Positions 52,649-63,066 of a stretch of DNA of 64,000 bases are shown here, piece after piece; position 1 is the first letter of the stretch, and every line of letters starts with the position of its first letter. The notes under the pieces were generated by a model that saw only the letters and a program-made list of their open reading frames with translations, was not told the DNA's origin and ran no database searches. The DNA lies in assembly GCA_029550865.1 (NCBI GenBank), contig JAKPGM010000034.1, positions 35,652 to 99,651 of the forward strand, in the 5' to 3' direction. Source of the stretch: Bacteroidota bacterium (lineage in GTDB: Bacteria > Bacteroidota > Bacteroidia > Bacteroidales > DTGW01). Both the position numbers and the translations under genes were made by a program.

Positions 52649-55600
52649 ATGCAGAATAAAGGAGCCGTAAAACTATTAGCTATTTTATTAGCCTTAGTTT
52701 GTTTGTATCAGCTATCGTTTACGCTGGTTACATATATTTATGAAAATAAGGCGAAGGATTATGCCAAAGGGGATCTGGTAAAGGAAATGAACTACCTTGA
52801 TTCCATTGCAGGCAAAGAGGTATATAATTTTCTATACCTAAAGAAGTTCACCTTCAAAGAATGCAAAGAACGGGAAATCAATCTGGGGCTTGACCTAAAA
52901 GGAGGGATGAACGTAATCCTCGAGGTTTCTATACCCGACATTGTGATGGCACTGTCGAATTATAATCAAGACACCACTTTCCTGCGTGCCATGCAAATAG
53001 CCCGTGAAGAGTACAAAACCAGTCAGAGCGATTTTATAACCCTGTTTGGAAAAGCATTTGCAAAAGTTGATCCTAATGCTCGGCTGGCTGCCATTTTTGG
53101 AACCAAGGAATTGAAAGATAAGATAAATTATAATTCTTCCAATGATGAAGTTCTCAAAGTACTTCGTCAGGAAGCCGATGCAGCCATCAAAAACTCCTTC
53201 AAAGTATTGCGCACCCGTATCGATAAATTTGGTGTTGTAGCACCCAACATTCAGCGCATGAGCACTCCGGGTCGTTTGCTGGTGGAGTTACCTGGCGTAA
53301 AAGATCCCAAACGTGTTCGTAAACTGCTTCAGGGAACAGCAAGCCTCGAATTTTGGGAAACATACGAAAATAGTGAATTATACAACTCGTTACTTGAAGC
53401 AAACAAGAAGATCAAGGAAATACAAGCTTCCATAGAAGATTCTATTCAGAAAACAAAAACAGATAAAGAGGTAACGGCTAAAAAGGTATCTAAGACCGAC
53501 ACGGCTAAGTCGGCCGTAGCATTGCTTGAAAAGTTGAAAGCCGACTCGGCAAAAGCCGACACTTCTACCCTCATGCCTGATCAATTCCAACAGGAGTATC
53601 CGCTGTTTGCTTTACTTCGTCCTGCCGTTACACGCGACAATCAGCTAATGCCTGGATCGGTAATAGGTTATGCACGTTACAGCGATACCGCCAAAATAAA
53701 CTATTATCTTAATCTCAAGCAGGTACGTTCGGTTTTCCCTAGAGATGTTAAGTTTTTATGGGGGGTTAAACCTGTCAAATACGATCCAACGGGTACCACA
53801 TTTGAGCTGCATGCCATTAAGGTTACTGGCCGTGATGGTCGCCCACCGCTGACTGGAGATGTAGTAGTTAGCGCACGTGCCGACTTTAATCAGCGTAATG
53901 CAACGGCTGCCGAGGTATCGATGAGCATGAACGCCGAAGGCACCAAGATATGGGCACGCCTGACGCGTGATAATGTAGGACGTTGCATAGCTATTGTGCT
54001 TGATAACGCCGTATATTCTGCACCTCGAGTCAACCAGGAAATTACAGGCGGTAATTCACAAATCACCGGTGACTTTACCAAGGAAGAAGCCGACGACTTA
54101 GCCAATGTACTTGAATCGGGGAAACTGCCTGCACCAGCGCACATCATTCAGGAAACAGTGGTAGGCCCCACCCTGGGTAAAGAGTCGATTAAAGCTGGTA
54201 TGATTTCCTTTATTGTGGGTTTCCTCGGAGTTATTCTTTACATGTGGTTATACTATGCACGTGCCGGTATGGTTGCCAATATCGCACTATTTGCTAACGT
54301 TCTTTATCTTTTTGGAACCATAACGTCGTTGGGAGCCGTACTTACACTACCGGGCATTGCCGGTATGGTACTTACACTGGCTATGGCGGTCGATGGTAAC
54401 GTTATCATTTACGAACGTATGCGTGAAGAGGTTCGTGCGGGTAAAGGGGTACGCCTCGTTGTAAAAGACGGTTTTAAACACGCCTACTCCGCTATTATCG
54501 ACGGGCACGTGACAACCATTCTAACGGGTATTATCCTATTCTTATTCGGTTCGGGTCCCGTACAAGGGTTTGCTATTACGCTTATCATTGGTCTGTTGCT
54601 TTCGCTTTTCACCTCCATATTTATTGCACGACTGGTCTTTGAATGGATGCTCGACCGCGATATGCCTATTACATTAGGTAATAAGCTAACCTTAAACATG
54701 TTCCAGAACATTAAAATCGATTTCATTGGATTGCGCAAATCCATGTACCTGCTATCATTGATTTTAATTGGAATTGGCATTGTATCTTTATTTATTCGTG
54801 GGTTAGATCCCAGTGTCGAATTCACTGGAGGAAGAACCTACATTGTACGATTCGAAAAGCCTGTTGTAACAGCCGATATTCGTAACAGTCTTATCGCTCC
54901 AATGCAGGGCGCTCCTGAAGTAAAGACCTTTGGGGAAGACAATCAGGTAAAAATTACGACAAAATACCTTATCGACGATAAAACAGCTGAAGCTGATTCG
55001 GCGGTAGAAGTAGCACTCTACAAAGGGCTTACCAAATTTTTACCACAAGGTATGACTTTCGAAGAATTTACTGCCCAGGAACAAGGCAAACAATACGGTA
55101 TCATGAGTACCCAGAAAGTCGACCCAGTAATGTCAAAAGATTTGGTTTACCAGGCATTCCTCGCTGTATTATTCGGACTTATCATTATATTCACCTATAT
55201 TGCTATCCGATTTAAAAACTGGAAATATGGGCTGGGAGGGGTCATCTCTCTCTTCCACGATACCATGTTTGTGATTGGTTGCTTCTCGTTGTTGTATAAG
55301 TTCTTACCCTTCAGCATGGAAGTCGACCAGCAATTTATTGCCGCATTGCTGACCATTATCGGATATTCAATTATGGACACGGTGATCATCTTCGACCGTA
55401 TCCGTGAATATAGCTTTCTCTATCCCAAACGAGACCTGGCTGAAAATATTAATGGGGCGATTAACTCTACCCTTGGTCGAACCATCAATACCTCTGGTAC
55501 TACATTGGTAACCCTTATCATTATCTTCATCTTTGGCGGAGAAGTATTGAGAGGTTTCATTTTCGCACTGCTTCTTGGGGTAACCATTGGTACGTACTCG

Positions 55601-55672
55601 TCGGTATTCATGGCCACACCTATCGCATACGACCTGATAATGAGTACAAAAAAGAAAGAAAAGAAAAGTTAA
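52649..55672 (+). CDS. secDF: SecD-SecF fusion, protein translocase subunit
   Basis: 1007 residues: SecD (about 1-650) with the P1 head domain (LGLDLKGGMNVILEV, then RVDKFGV-type RTRIDKFGV) and six membrane segments with AMAVDGNVIIYERMREE. SecF (about 680-1005) has FTGGRTYIVRFEKP and another DTVIIFDRIREY. Residues about 255-330 form a low-complexity linker (ESIQKTKTDKEVTAKKVSKTDTAKS) inside P1, an insertion typical of Bacteroidota. It pulls exported proteins using the proton gradient. It is followed by a strong terminator. Confidence 0.96.
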   Translation: MQNKGAVKLLAILLALVCLYQLSFTLVTYIYENKAKDYAKGDLVKEMNYLDSIAGKEVYNFLYLKKFTFKECKEREINLGLDLKGGMNVILEVSIPDIVMALSNYNQDTTFLRAMQIAREEYKTSQSDFITLFGKAFAKVDPNARLAAIFGTKELKDKINYNSSNDEVLKVLRQEADAAIKNSFKVLRTRIDKFGVVAPNIQRMSTPGRLLVELPGVKDPKRVRKLLQGTASLEFWETYENSELYNSLLEANKKIKEIQASIEDSIQKTKTDKEVTAKKVSKTDTAKSAVALLEKLKADSAKADTSTLMPDQFQQEYPLFALLRPAVTRDNQLMPGSVIGYARYSDTAKINYYLNLKQVRSVFPRDVKFLWGVKPVKYDPTGTTFELHAIKVTGRDGRPPLTGDVVVSARADFNQRNATAAEVSMSMNAEGTKIWARLTRDNVGRCIAIVLDNAVYSAPRVNQEITGGNSQITGDFTKEEADDLANVLESGKLPAPAHIIQETVVGPTLGKESIKAGMISFIVGFLGVILYMWLYYARAGMVANIALFANVLYLFGTITSLGAVLTLPGIAGMVLTLAMAVDGNVIIYERMREEVRAGKGVRLVVKDGFKHAYSAIIDGHVTTILTGIILFLFGSGPVQGFAITLIIGLLLSLFTSIFIARLVFEWMLDRDMPITLGNKLTLNMFQNIKIDFIGLRKSMYLLSLILIGIGIVSLFIRGLDPSVEFTGGRTYIVRFEKPVVTADIRNSLIAPMQGAPEVKTFGEDNQVKITTKYLIDDKTAEADSAVEVALYKGLTKFLPQGMTFEEFTAQEQGKQYGIMSTQKVDPVMSKDLVYQAFLAVLFGLIIIFTYIAIRFKNWKYGLGGVISLFHDTMFVIGCFSLLYKFLPFSMEVDQQFIAALLTIIGYSIMDTVIIFDRIREYSFLYPKRDLAENINGAINSTLGRTINTSGTTLVTLIIIFIFGGEVLRGFIFALLLGVTIGTYSSVFMATPIAYDLIMSTKKKEKKS

Positions 55673-55696
55673 TTCAAATATTTAATCCATCTTTGC

Positions 55697-55729
55697 AGCT
55701 GCTTTGTTGGGTAAACAAAGCAGCTTTTG
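55697..55729 (+). terminator. Intrinsic terminator of secDF
   Basis: AGCTGCTTTGTT and AACAAAGCAGCT form a 12-bp stem with a GGGTA loop and a T tract, 25 bp after the stop. Confidence 0.9.
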
Positions 55730-55765
55730 CATTATAAAGTCTCTAACTAATAAAATACAGAATAT

Positions 55766-57493
55766 ATGATGTATCCTTCTGGTTTAAGTGAACAGGAAAT
55801 CATACGACGAAAAGCATTGGAAGAACTTAGAAAAATGGGGATCGACCCCTACCCTGCCGAAATGTATCCGGTGAACACCAGTACTCAGGAAATACTCACG
55901 CACTATAGTCCTGAAAAAAACAACTACCAGGATGTATGTATAGCAGGACGAATTATGTCGCGCCGCATCATGGGTAGTGCTTCTTTTGCAGAAATACAGG
56001 ACGAGTGGGGACGAATTCAGATTTACGTCAAACGCGACGATATCTGCCCGGGTGAAAACAAGGATTTGTACAATATTGTATTTAAAAAACTTCTCGATAT
56101 TGGCGATATCATTGGGGTAAAAGGGTTTGTGTTTATAACCCAAATGGGCGAAATAACCATCCATGTAAAGGAATTTACCCTACTTTGTAAGTCGTTACGT
56201 CCGCTACCTATCGTAAAAGAAAAAGATGGAAAAGTATTCGATGCGTTTTCCGATCCAGAATTACGGTATCGGCAACGATATGTTGATTTAATCGTCAACC
56301 CGCATGTGAAAGAGGTATTTAAAATGCGTACAAAGATCATCAATACCATGCGGGAATTTTTCAATGAAAAGGGATATCTCGAAGTTGAAACGCCCATCTT
56401 ACAGCCCATTCCGGGTGGTGCAGCTGCACGTCCTTTTGTTACCCATCACAACGCACTCAATATTCCGCTGTACCTGCGCATTGCTAATGAACTGTATCTG
56501 AAAAGACTCATTGTAGGGGGATTTGAGGGCGTCTATGAATTCGCTAAAGATTTCCGGAACGAAGGCATGGACCGTACTCACAACCCCGAATTTACCGTGA
56601 TGGAAATATATGTCGCCTACAAGGATTACTTCTGGATGATGGATTTTACCGAAAAAATGCTTGAACGGGTGGCATTAGCGCTTCACGGTACTACCCGCGT
56701 AAAAGTGGGCGAACATGTGATAGATTTTAAACCTCCTTTTCCACGCATCACCATGTACGATATCATAAAGCAATACACGGGATTGGATATTGCTGGAAAG
56801 TCGGAAGACGAGATCAGATCAGCCTGTCAACAAATGGGGATACCGGTCGATGCAACCATGGGAAAAGGCAAACTCATTGACGCCATCTTCGGGGAAAAAT
56901 GTGAACCCCATCTGATTCAGCCCACGTTTATCATTGATTATCCGGTGGAAATGTCGCCTTTGTGCAAAAAACATCGAAAAAATCCTGAACTCACCGAACG
57001 TTTTGAGTTGATCGTTAATGGCAAAGAGCTTTGCAATGCCTACTCCGAGCTCAACGACCCCATCGACCAATTGGAACGTTTTCAGGAACAATTGGCGCTA
57101 TTGCAAAAAGGGGATGACGAGGCCATGTTTATCGACTACGATTTTGTTCGTGCACTGGAATATGGTATGCCGCCCACCAGTGGCATGGGCATTGGGATCG
57201 ATCGGTTAACCATGCTTATGACCAATCAACCCTCGATACAGGATGTTCTTTTCTTCCCGCAAATGAAGCCCGAAAAGAAAATTCAAAAAGACGATACCAG
57301 TGCCTATACCGCCATAGGTATCCCCGAAGAATGGGTAGAACCTTTGCAAAATATGGGTTATTTTACAGTAAGTCAACTAAAACAGGTTTCTCCGGGCAAA
57401 CTATTTAACGATATGTGTGGGTACAACAAGAAAAATAAGCTCGGGCTTACCAATCCTACCGCCGAACAGGTTAAGGCATGGCTCGAAAATTAG
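55766..57493 (+). CDS. lysS: Lysyl-tRNA synthetase, class II, with C-terminal extension
   Basis: 575 residues. OB-fold anticodon domain (about 60-165), catalytic domain with motif 2 [21 protein letters not shown] and motif 3 [13 protein letters not shown]. After the usual end (about residue 505) there is a 70-residue tail ([51 protein letters not shown]) that reads as a small helical, helix-hairpin-helix-like module. Such tails are known in Bacteroidota LysRS; the function is not established. The gene is convergent with the PAS kinase, 41 bp apart. Confidence 0.95.
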   Translation: MMYPSGLSEQEIIRRKALEELRKMGIDPYPAEMYPVNTSTQEILTHYSPEKNNYQDVCIAGRIMSRRIMGSASFAEIQDEWGRIQIYVKRDDICPGENKDLYNIVFKKLLDIGDIIGVKGFVFITQMGEITIHVKEFTLLCKSLRPLPIVKEKDGKVFDAFSDPELRYRQRYVDLIVNPHVKEVFKMRTKIINTMREFFNEKGYLEVETPILQPIPGGAAARPFVTHHNALNIPLYLRIANELYLKRLIVGGFEGVYEFAKDFRNEGMDRTHNPEFTVMEIYVAYKDYFWMMDFTEKMLERVALALHGTTRVKVGEHVIDFKPPFPRITMYDIIKQYTGLDIAGKSEDEIRSACQQMGIPVDATMGKGKLIDAIFGEKCEPHLIQPTFIIDYPVEMSPLCKKHRKNPELTERFELIVNGKELCNAYSELNDPIDQLERFQEQLALLQKGDDEAMFIDYDFVRALEYGMPPTSGMGIGIDRLTMLMTNQPSIQDVLFFPQMKPEKKIQKDDTSAYTAIGIPEEWVEPLQNMGYFTVSQLKQVSPGKLFNDMCGYNKKNKLGLTNPTAEQVKAWLEN

Positions 57494-57534
57494 CTTTAAT
57501 AAGGTAAAATACCCTAATTGGAATTTTTAAAATA

Positions 57535-58686
57535 TTATGCCAGGGGAAGTTTTATGCGGAAAGTACTACCTTTCCCCGGTGTACTCTGTACCGAAATCTT
57601 TCCCTGGTTTAATTCAACAAATTCTTTACACAGCAGCAATCCCATACCTGTACCCTTTTCGCCTTCGGTACCTTTTGTCGACGTAACCTCTCCAAGCTTA
57701 AAAAGATTACGAACCACAGAGGAACTCATGCCTACGCCATTATCCTTAATATCGATGACAACCTGATTTTTCTGACGATGAGCATTCAGCTCAATTTGTC
57801 CATTCCGGTGGGTAAATTTTATGGCATTGGAAAGAATATTCCGAATGGCTGCCTGAATCATATTAGGATCGGCATTAACCTGTAAATCGGGTTGTATAGA
57901 AATATGAATTGTTATGTCTTTTTTGGAAAGCGTAGGTTTTAGGAGCTGTACCGTATTTTGAATTACCGTTTCAATATTGAAAACAAGTGGTGAAGGCTTA
58001 ATGCTGCCCGTCGTAATCCGCGACCATTCCAACAAATTGTCAAGCAACTGAAACCCTTGTAAAGATGCATTATTGAGATGTCGAATATACTCGAGTCGTT
58101 TATCATCAGAATAAGTATCGTAATTCTCAAGCAACAAACTCGAAAAACCTATCAATGAATTGAAAGGATTTCTTAAATCGTGAGCAATAAGGGAAATAAA
58201 TCGCAATAACGATTTATTTTTCTCTTCCAGCGTTGCATCGAAGAACTCCGAAGGCAAATATCCCAGTCCCACAAAGCCTATCTGCTCAAAAAGACTATAA
58301 TACTTGGCAATAACTATCGATATAATTTTTTCTTCTCCTTTAGCATTCAGAATTTTAAGCTCATTGATAAAAACAGGATGATTTGACTTAAACAGCTGAA
58401 AATATTTACGTCTTAAAAAATGCAACGACTCGGGGGGCAATAAATCCTTAAGAACTAAATTATAGGATTCTTCTTTGGGAAAACCAAAAAATGTTTGCGC
58501 AGTTCGATTTAAAAATATCAAATGCTCATTATAATCGGAAACAAGTACCAGGGCAGGTATTGCATTCAGAATATTCAGTTCTTGCTCTTTAAGCATTAAT
58601 ACCTGCTTTTCCAACGCCTTAATCCTGGCTTCGAGCGATTCTATTTTTGCCTGTTGTTCCGTAGTATAAGGTTCTATAAAATCCAT
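57535..58686 (-). CDS. PAS-domain histidine kinase, cytosolic
   Basis: 383 residues from MDFIEPYTTEQQAK; a Met 10 codons further upstream is also possible. An N-terminal coiled coil (10-40) precedes a PAS domain (about 40-145), the HisKA domain with H-box LIAHDLRNPFNSLIGFSS, and an intact HATPase domain with NILSNAIKF, DIKDNGVGM and GEKGTGMGLLLCKEF. No transmembrane segment or receiver is present. The kinase may sense an intracellular signal through PAS. No response regulator is adjacent; it follows a LolA-like/LysM protein gene by 78 bp. Confidence 0.88.
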   Translation of the reverse strand: MDFIEPYTTEQQAKIESLEARIKALEKQVLMLKEQELNILNAIPALVLVSDYNEHLIFLNRTAQTFFGFPKEESYNLVLKDLLPPESLHFLRRKYFQLFKSNHPVFINELKILNAKGEEKIISIVIAKYYSLFEQIGFVGLGYLPSEFFDATLEEKNKSLLRFISLIAHDLRNPFNSLIGFSSLLLENYDTYSDDKRLEYIRHLNNASLQGFQLLDNLLEWSRITTGSIKPSPLVFNIETVIQNTVQLLKPTLSKKDITIHISIQPDLQVNADPNMIQAAIRNILSNAIKFTHRNGQIELNAHRQKNQVVIDIKDNGVGMSSSVVRNLFKLGEVTSTKGTEGEKGTGMGLLLCKEFVELNQGKISVQSTPGKGSTFRIKLPLA

Positions 58687-58764
58687 TATCAGAGTATAGG
58701 GGTTATTTCGAAGCAAATTTTATTAAAAAATCGAAATAATACAACAGGAAAATCCAAAAAAATA

Positions 58765-59628
58765 TCAACGAAAATGATAATTTTTATAACTTTTGTCAAA
58801 CTCATCGAATGCGAATGGCGCGTTGATAATCACATCTTTATAACCATAAATTGCATATACCCCCTTCTCATCGTGTAATTCAATCTGTACTGGTAACATG
58901 GTATCTTTGTCGACAAAAAGATACATCATCTTTGCATAAAGATTGGGAATTTTAATCACCTGTCCTGCGCGAATATCCTCATAATCATCAATTTCAGGAT
59001 TCAGCTCCAGAATTTTATAATCGTTAATCAAACGTTTTTGGGCAATTTGAGGAAGTGTTTCACCAGGCCGAACAGTATAGGAAACAATCTGATAATGATT
59101 AACAATAATCTGTATTTTCAAACAATCTTTATTGTAAACTTTTGCAGTCCCCTGGTACCGGATAGTAATCTTATCAAGATGCTCTCGAAGTAGCTGATCG
59201 ATTACACTGGCAAAATACCCAAAGCCAGCCTCAAAAATGGTGTGATGATGATTGTCGCGAACACGTTTCCCCCTTGGATCAAGGCTAAGCTGAATCCATG
59301 GGAAACCCACCGTAGCCACAAGCAACTGATTGTTGTTCCAGCCTTCTACGTACAGGGCATCAATTTTAATCCCCAGAAACGACTGCGAAACATAAATTTT
59401 TAAAGGCGACATGTTAATTTTAAAATAGGAATCCTTTTCAACCATTTTCCCATCAATTCGCTCATTCATCACAGCATGATAACGAAGCGTTTTGATTTGT
59501 TTCGACTGATTTACCACCTGCCTTAAAACATTTATCGCATCAACATCATTCGATTGTCCAAGGCCAATTGTAGAGAAAAGAAGGCAAATACTGAATAAAA
59601 TAACAATTCGCTTGCAACAGGTAATCAT
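58765..59628 (-). CDS. LolA-like (DUF1571) exported protein with an internal LysM domain
   Basis: 287 residues from MITCCKRIVILF; the frame opens 39 bp earlier but that adds no signal-like part. A signal peptide (cleavage after LGQ) precedes an N-terminal LolA/DUF1571-like beta-sheet (KTLRYHAVMNERIDGKMVEKDSYFKINM). A LysM motif (about 185-237, YTVRPGETLPQIAQKRLINDYKILELNPEIDDYEDIRAGQVIKIP) is placed inside the fold. The C-terminal half resumes the fold (YLFVDKDTMLPVQIELHDEKGVYAIYGYKDVIINAPFAFDEF). The likely location is the periplasm at the peptidoglycan. Confidence 0.75.
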   Translation of the reverse strand: MITCCKRIVILFSICLLFSTIGLGQSNDVDAINVLRQVVNQSKQIKTLRYHAVMNERIDGKMVEKDSYFKINMSPLKIYVSQSFLGIKIDALYVEGWNNNQLLVATVGFPWIQLSLDPRGKRVRDNHHHTIFEAGFGYFASVIDQLLREHLDKITIRYQGTAKVYNKDCLKIQIIVNHYQIVSYTVRPGETLPQIAQKRLINDYKILELNPEIDDYEDIRAGQVIKIPNLYAKMMYLFVDKDTMLPVQIELHDEKGVYAIYGYKDVIINAPFAFDEFDKSYKNYHFR

Positions 59629-60054
59629 AACGAGCATTTTACAGTTGATACAAAATTCAAGGTTCACTTACTTCATACAATGTGCCAAATATCGCACTTT
59701 ATTTTACATAAATTTTAAGGTAGTGCTAAATTATAATACCAAGCGAATTGTTGCAAAATGTCAAATCAGTACTAAATCATTAAGGATTCCTGATTTCATG
59801 CAGCGTGGGGTGGATGGGGGTGAGGGTAATCAACTATCAATCAATTTGTTATATAAAATAAAAACATAAGAATATCAACATAAATGACATTAGCTAAACC
59901 CAGACAGCCAAAATAATTTAAAGTAGGTTTTAAGAAATGCGAATTATTTATAAATTCGGTCAATGAAAAAACTTCAGGAGTGCTTTCAAATTTACCATAG
60001 TATGCCAATTGATGAATGAACTTGATGGCAATGAGATAATTAATAGAGGTATTT

Positions 60055-62589
60055 ATGATCGACAAAGAAGCAAAAGCAAGGATAAAAATCAACAAACTTC
60101 TGGAAGAAGCTGGCTGGCGTTTTTTTGATACCGACCAGGGGAAAGCGAATATACTTTTGGAAAATAATGTCAAGATTACAGATAAAAAGCTTGATGAGTT
60201 TGGGGAAGATTTTGAACACACCACCAATGGATTTATTGATTTTCTACTTCTTAATGATAAGGGATTTCCCATTGTTGTGTTGGAAGCCAAAGCCGAAAAT
60301 AAAAATCCGCTGTTTGGAAAAGAACAAGCAAGGCGATATGCACAGGCTCAAGGGTGTAGGTTTATTATTCTTTCCAACGGAAATATTCATTATTTCTGGG
60401 ATTTAGAGAGAGGTAATCCCCTATTAATTAGTAAAATTCCATCACCCGACGCCATACAGGGATATGCAAATTTTAAGCCCGATAAAAATCGACTACTGGA
60501 AGAAATTGTCGAGGAAGACTATATTGTACTTACGCAGAAACCCGACTATAAAAATGACCCATCTTACAAAAACGAAACAACACGACAGGAATATATTGTT
60601 ACAAATAAATTACGATTTCTGAGAAAATATCAATTGCTGGCAGTTAAGTCTATTCAAAATGCTGTGAGAGAAGGTAAGGACCGCTTTCTTTTTGAAATGG
60701 CTACTGGCACAGGAAAAACACTTGTATCTGCTGCAATTATTAAATTGTTTCTGCGTACTGGCAATTCTCGCCGTGTACTGTTTTTAGTCGATCGACTTGA
60801 ACTTGAAAACCAGGCATACAAGGCTTTCAGGGAATATTTAAAAAATGATTATACCTCGGTCATCTATAAAGAGAATCAGGATGATTGGAGAAAAGCCGAA
60901 ATTGTGGTTTCAACAATTCAAACCTTTCTTTCAAAGAATCGATACAAACGAGTGTTTTCCCCCGATGATTTTGACCTGGTAATATCGGATGAGGCACACA
61001 GAAGTATAGGGGGAAATAGCCGTGCAGTATTCGAGTATTTTATTGGTTATAAGCTTGGGCTTACTGCCACACCAAAAAATTATCTAAAAAATATAGACGT
61101 TTCACAACTTGGTGAAAATGACCTCCGTCAGCTCGAAAGAAGATTGCTCTTAGATACCTATAAAACTTTTGGTTGTGAAGATGGTGAGCCTACTTTTCGA
61201 TACTCGCTTATCGATGGCGTTAGAGATGGTTTCCTGGTAAATCCCATAGTGGTGGATGCACGAACCGAAATAACCACCCAGTTGCTTGCAGACGAAGGTT
61301 ATACAGTTACTATCCAGGATGAGGATGGAAAAGATGTGGAAGAGGTATTTGACCACAAAGACTTTGAAAAAAGGTTTTTCTCAGAAAACACGAATATAGT
61401 ATTCTGCAAAGCCTTTATGGAAAATGCCCTTAGGGATCCTATCACCAATGAAATAGGGAAAACCATTGTGTTTTGTGTATCGCAGAATCATGCGGCAAAA
61501 ATTACCCAGATTCTTAATGAAATGGCTCATCAAATGTTTCCGGGTAAATATAATTCCGATTTTGCTATCCAGGTTACCTCAAGTATTCCAGATGCACAAA
61601 AATTTACCATTAATTTTACTAACAACAACCTTTCTGGTTCTGGTAATTTCGACCCAGCATACCGTACAAGCAAGACCCGTGTATGTGTAACGGTAGGCAT
61701 GATGACCACAGGATATGATTGTCCGGATATTCTAAACCTCTGCTTAATGCGCCCCATCTTTTCACCCACCGAATTTGTTCAAATTAAAGGAAGGGGAACC
61801 AGAAAATATAATTTTATCAACGATCTTACTGATTTACATAGAAAAAAACAAATAGGCGATAAACCTAAAGAACATTTTAAACTCTTTGATTTCTTTGCTA
61901 ACTGTGAGTATTTTGAAGAAAAATTCAACTACGACGAAGTTTTAAAACTTCCAGCAGGAGCTAACAACAGCACTAAAGAACACGATTTAACTTCGCAGGT
62001 GTTTGATGTTGCACCTGAATACCATAGTAACCAAACCGACCAGGTAATTGCGCTCGAACACACGGTAATTGGAACTGAAGGAATGAAAGTCGACCGGATG
62101 TATTTTGAAAAATTCGAAAAAACCATTGTAGAACACCCTGTGATAAGACAAAAAGCTGATGAAGGAAAATGGGATGAACTCCTTGATTATATCGAAAAAA
62201 ATGTTCTTAATAAACCAGAAGAATACTTTACCCTTGAAAAGTTAAGGCAATCCATCCACATCGATCGTCGTATTACCTTGCGAGAAATTATTGAAAAAAT
62301 ACTTGGCATTATCCCATACTTCAAAACCAAAGATGAGCTTCTGGAAGAAGAGTTTGATAAATTTGATAGTCGTTACCTGCCAAAAGAGGAATATTTTGAG
62401 TATGCAAAAACAGTGTTTAAAGCATATATTCTTGATAATGAATTCAGGCAAATTATAGATAGTGGTAATTTTGCAAGGCTTAATATTTCGCCTTACGGTG
62501 AGGCCTTTAAAAAATTACCTGCTGAACTCAGAAAGGCAATACCAGAGTATATCAAGGACAATGTACCACTAAATAAATTTGTTGCATAA
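60055..62589 (+). CDS. hsdR: Type I restriction enzyme R (HsdR, EcoEI-type) subunit
   Basis: 844 residues. The N-terminal nuclease has the PD-(D/E)xK pattern D62...E77-A-K79 and QARRYA. The helicase part has Walker A ATGTGKT (216-222), DEAH at 312-315, LGLTATP, and the SF2 motif VI region QIKGRGTRKYNFI. The C-terminal third holds EcoEI-type HsdR helices (YIEKNVLNKPEEYFTLEKLRQSI). It is full length for this group. No hsdM or hsdS lies in the window, and the next gene is a transposase 4 bp away, so partners must be beyond the right edge or absent. The 390-bp gap before it (59668-60054) shows no complete gene. Confidence 0.92.
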   Translation: MIDKEAKARIKINKLLEEAGWRFFDTDQGKANILLENNVKITDKKLDEFGEDFEHTTNGFIDFLLLNDKGFPIVVLEAKAENKNPLFGKEQARRYAQAQGCRFIILSNGNIHYFWDLERGNPLLISKIPSPDAIQGYANFKPDKNRLLEEIVEEDYIVLTQKPDYKNDPSYKNETTRQEYIVTNKLRFLRKYQLLAVKSIQNAVREGKDRFLFEMATGTGKTLVSAAIIKLFLRTGNSRRVLFLVDRLELENQAYKAFREYLKNDYTSVIYKENQDDWRKAEIVVSTIQTFLSKNRYKRVFSPDDFDLVISDEAHRSIGGNSRAVFEYFIGYKLGLTATPKNYLKNIDVSQLGENDLRQLERRLLLDTYKTFGCEDGEPTFRYSLIDGVRDGFLVNPIVVDARTEITTQLLADEGYTVTIQDEDGKDVEEVFDHKDFEKRFFSENTNIVFCKAFMENALRDPITNEIGKTIVFCVSQNHAAKITQILNEMAHQMFPGKYNSDFAIQVTSSIPDAQKFTINFTNNNLSGSGNFDPAYRTSKTRVCVTVGMMTTGYDCPDILNLCLMRPIFSPTEFVQIKGRGTRKYNFINDLTDLHRKKQIGDKPKEHFKLFDFFANCEYFEEKFNYDEVLKLPAGANNSTKEHDLTSQVFDVAPEYHSNQTDQVIALEHTVIGTEGMKVDRMYFEKFEKTIVEHPVIRQKADEGKWDELLDYIEKNVLNKPEEYFTLEKLRQSIHIDRRITLREIIEKILGIIPYFKTKDELLEEEFDKFDSRYLPKEEYFEYAKTVFKAYILDNEFRQIIDSGNFARLNISPYGEAFKKLPAELRKAIPEYIKDNVPLNKFVA

Positions 62590-62592
62590 TCT

Positions 62593-63057
62593 ATGGCAAA
62601 TACTTATTTTCAAATAAATATTCATTGTGTTTTCGCAGTACAAGGACGTGAAAATATATTGGCAGACCACTTTAGGGATAATTTGTTTAGATACATTTAT
62701 GGTATCCTAAAAAAGGATAATGTTTTTCCATTAGCCGTTGGTGGATGGAAGGATCATGTTCATGTGTTTTTTGAATTAAAACCAGATATAAAAATCTCAG
62801 ATTTGATGAGGATGGTAAAAGCAAGTTCATCAAAGTGGATAAATGAGCAGGGTTTTTTGAAGGGTAAATTTAATTGGCAGGAGGGTTATGGGGCATTTTC
62901 GTATTCTCGTTCACAACGAGACAATGTGATAAATTATATCATTAATCAGGAAATGCATCACAAGAGCAAGACATTTAGGGAAGAATATTTGGAATTGTTG
63001 AGAAAGTTTGAAATTGAGTATAAAGATGAATTTGTTTTTGAATTTTATGATATATAA
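62593..63057 (+). mobile_element. REP-associated tyrosine transposase (RAYT, IS200-like)
   Basis: 154 residues. The HUH motif is H55-V-H57 in WKDHVHVFFEL, and the catalytic tyrosine is Y115 in the YIINQ motif. The N-terminal TYFQINIHCVFAVQGRENI and RMVKASSSKWIN segments match IS200/IS605 TnpA and RAYT domesticated relatives. It starts 4 bp after hsdR and is directly followed by the palindromic repeats, the usual arrangement for RAYTs. Confidence 0.9.
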
Positions 63058-63066
63058 TGTTCATAA

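Noticed and set aside
59841..60290. Minus-strand open frame overlapping the start of hsdR
   Set aside because: The N-terminal third is a shadow of the hsdR codons. The part outside hsdR (59841-60054) reads like a protein end, and a decayed gene cannot be excluded, but no family or start is recognisable, so it is not annotated.
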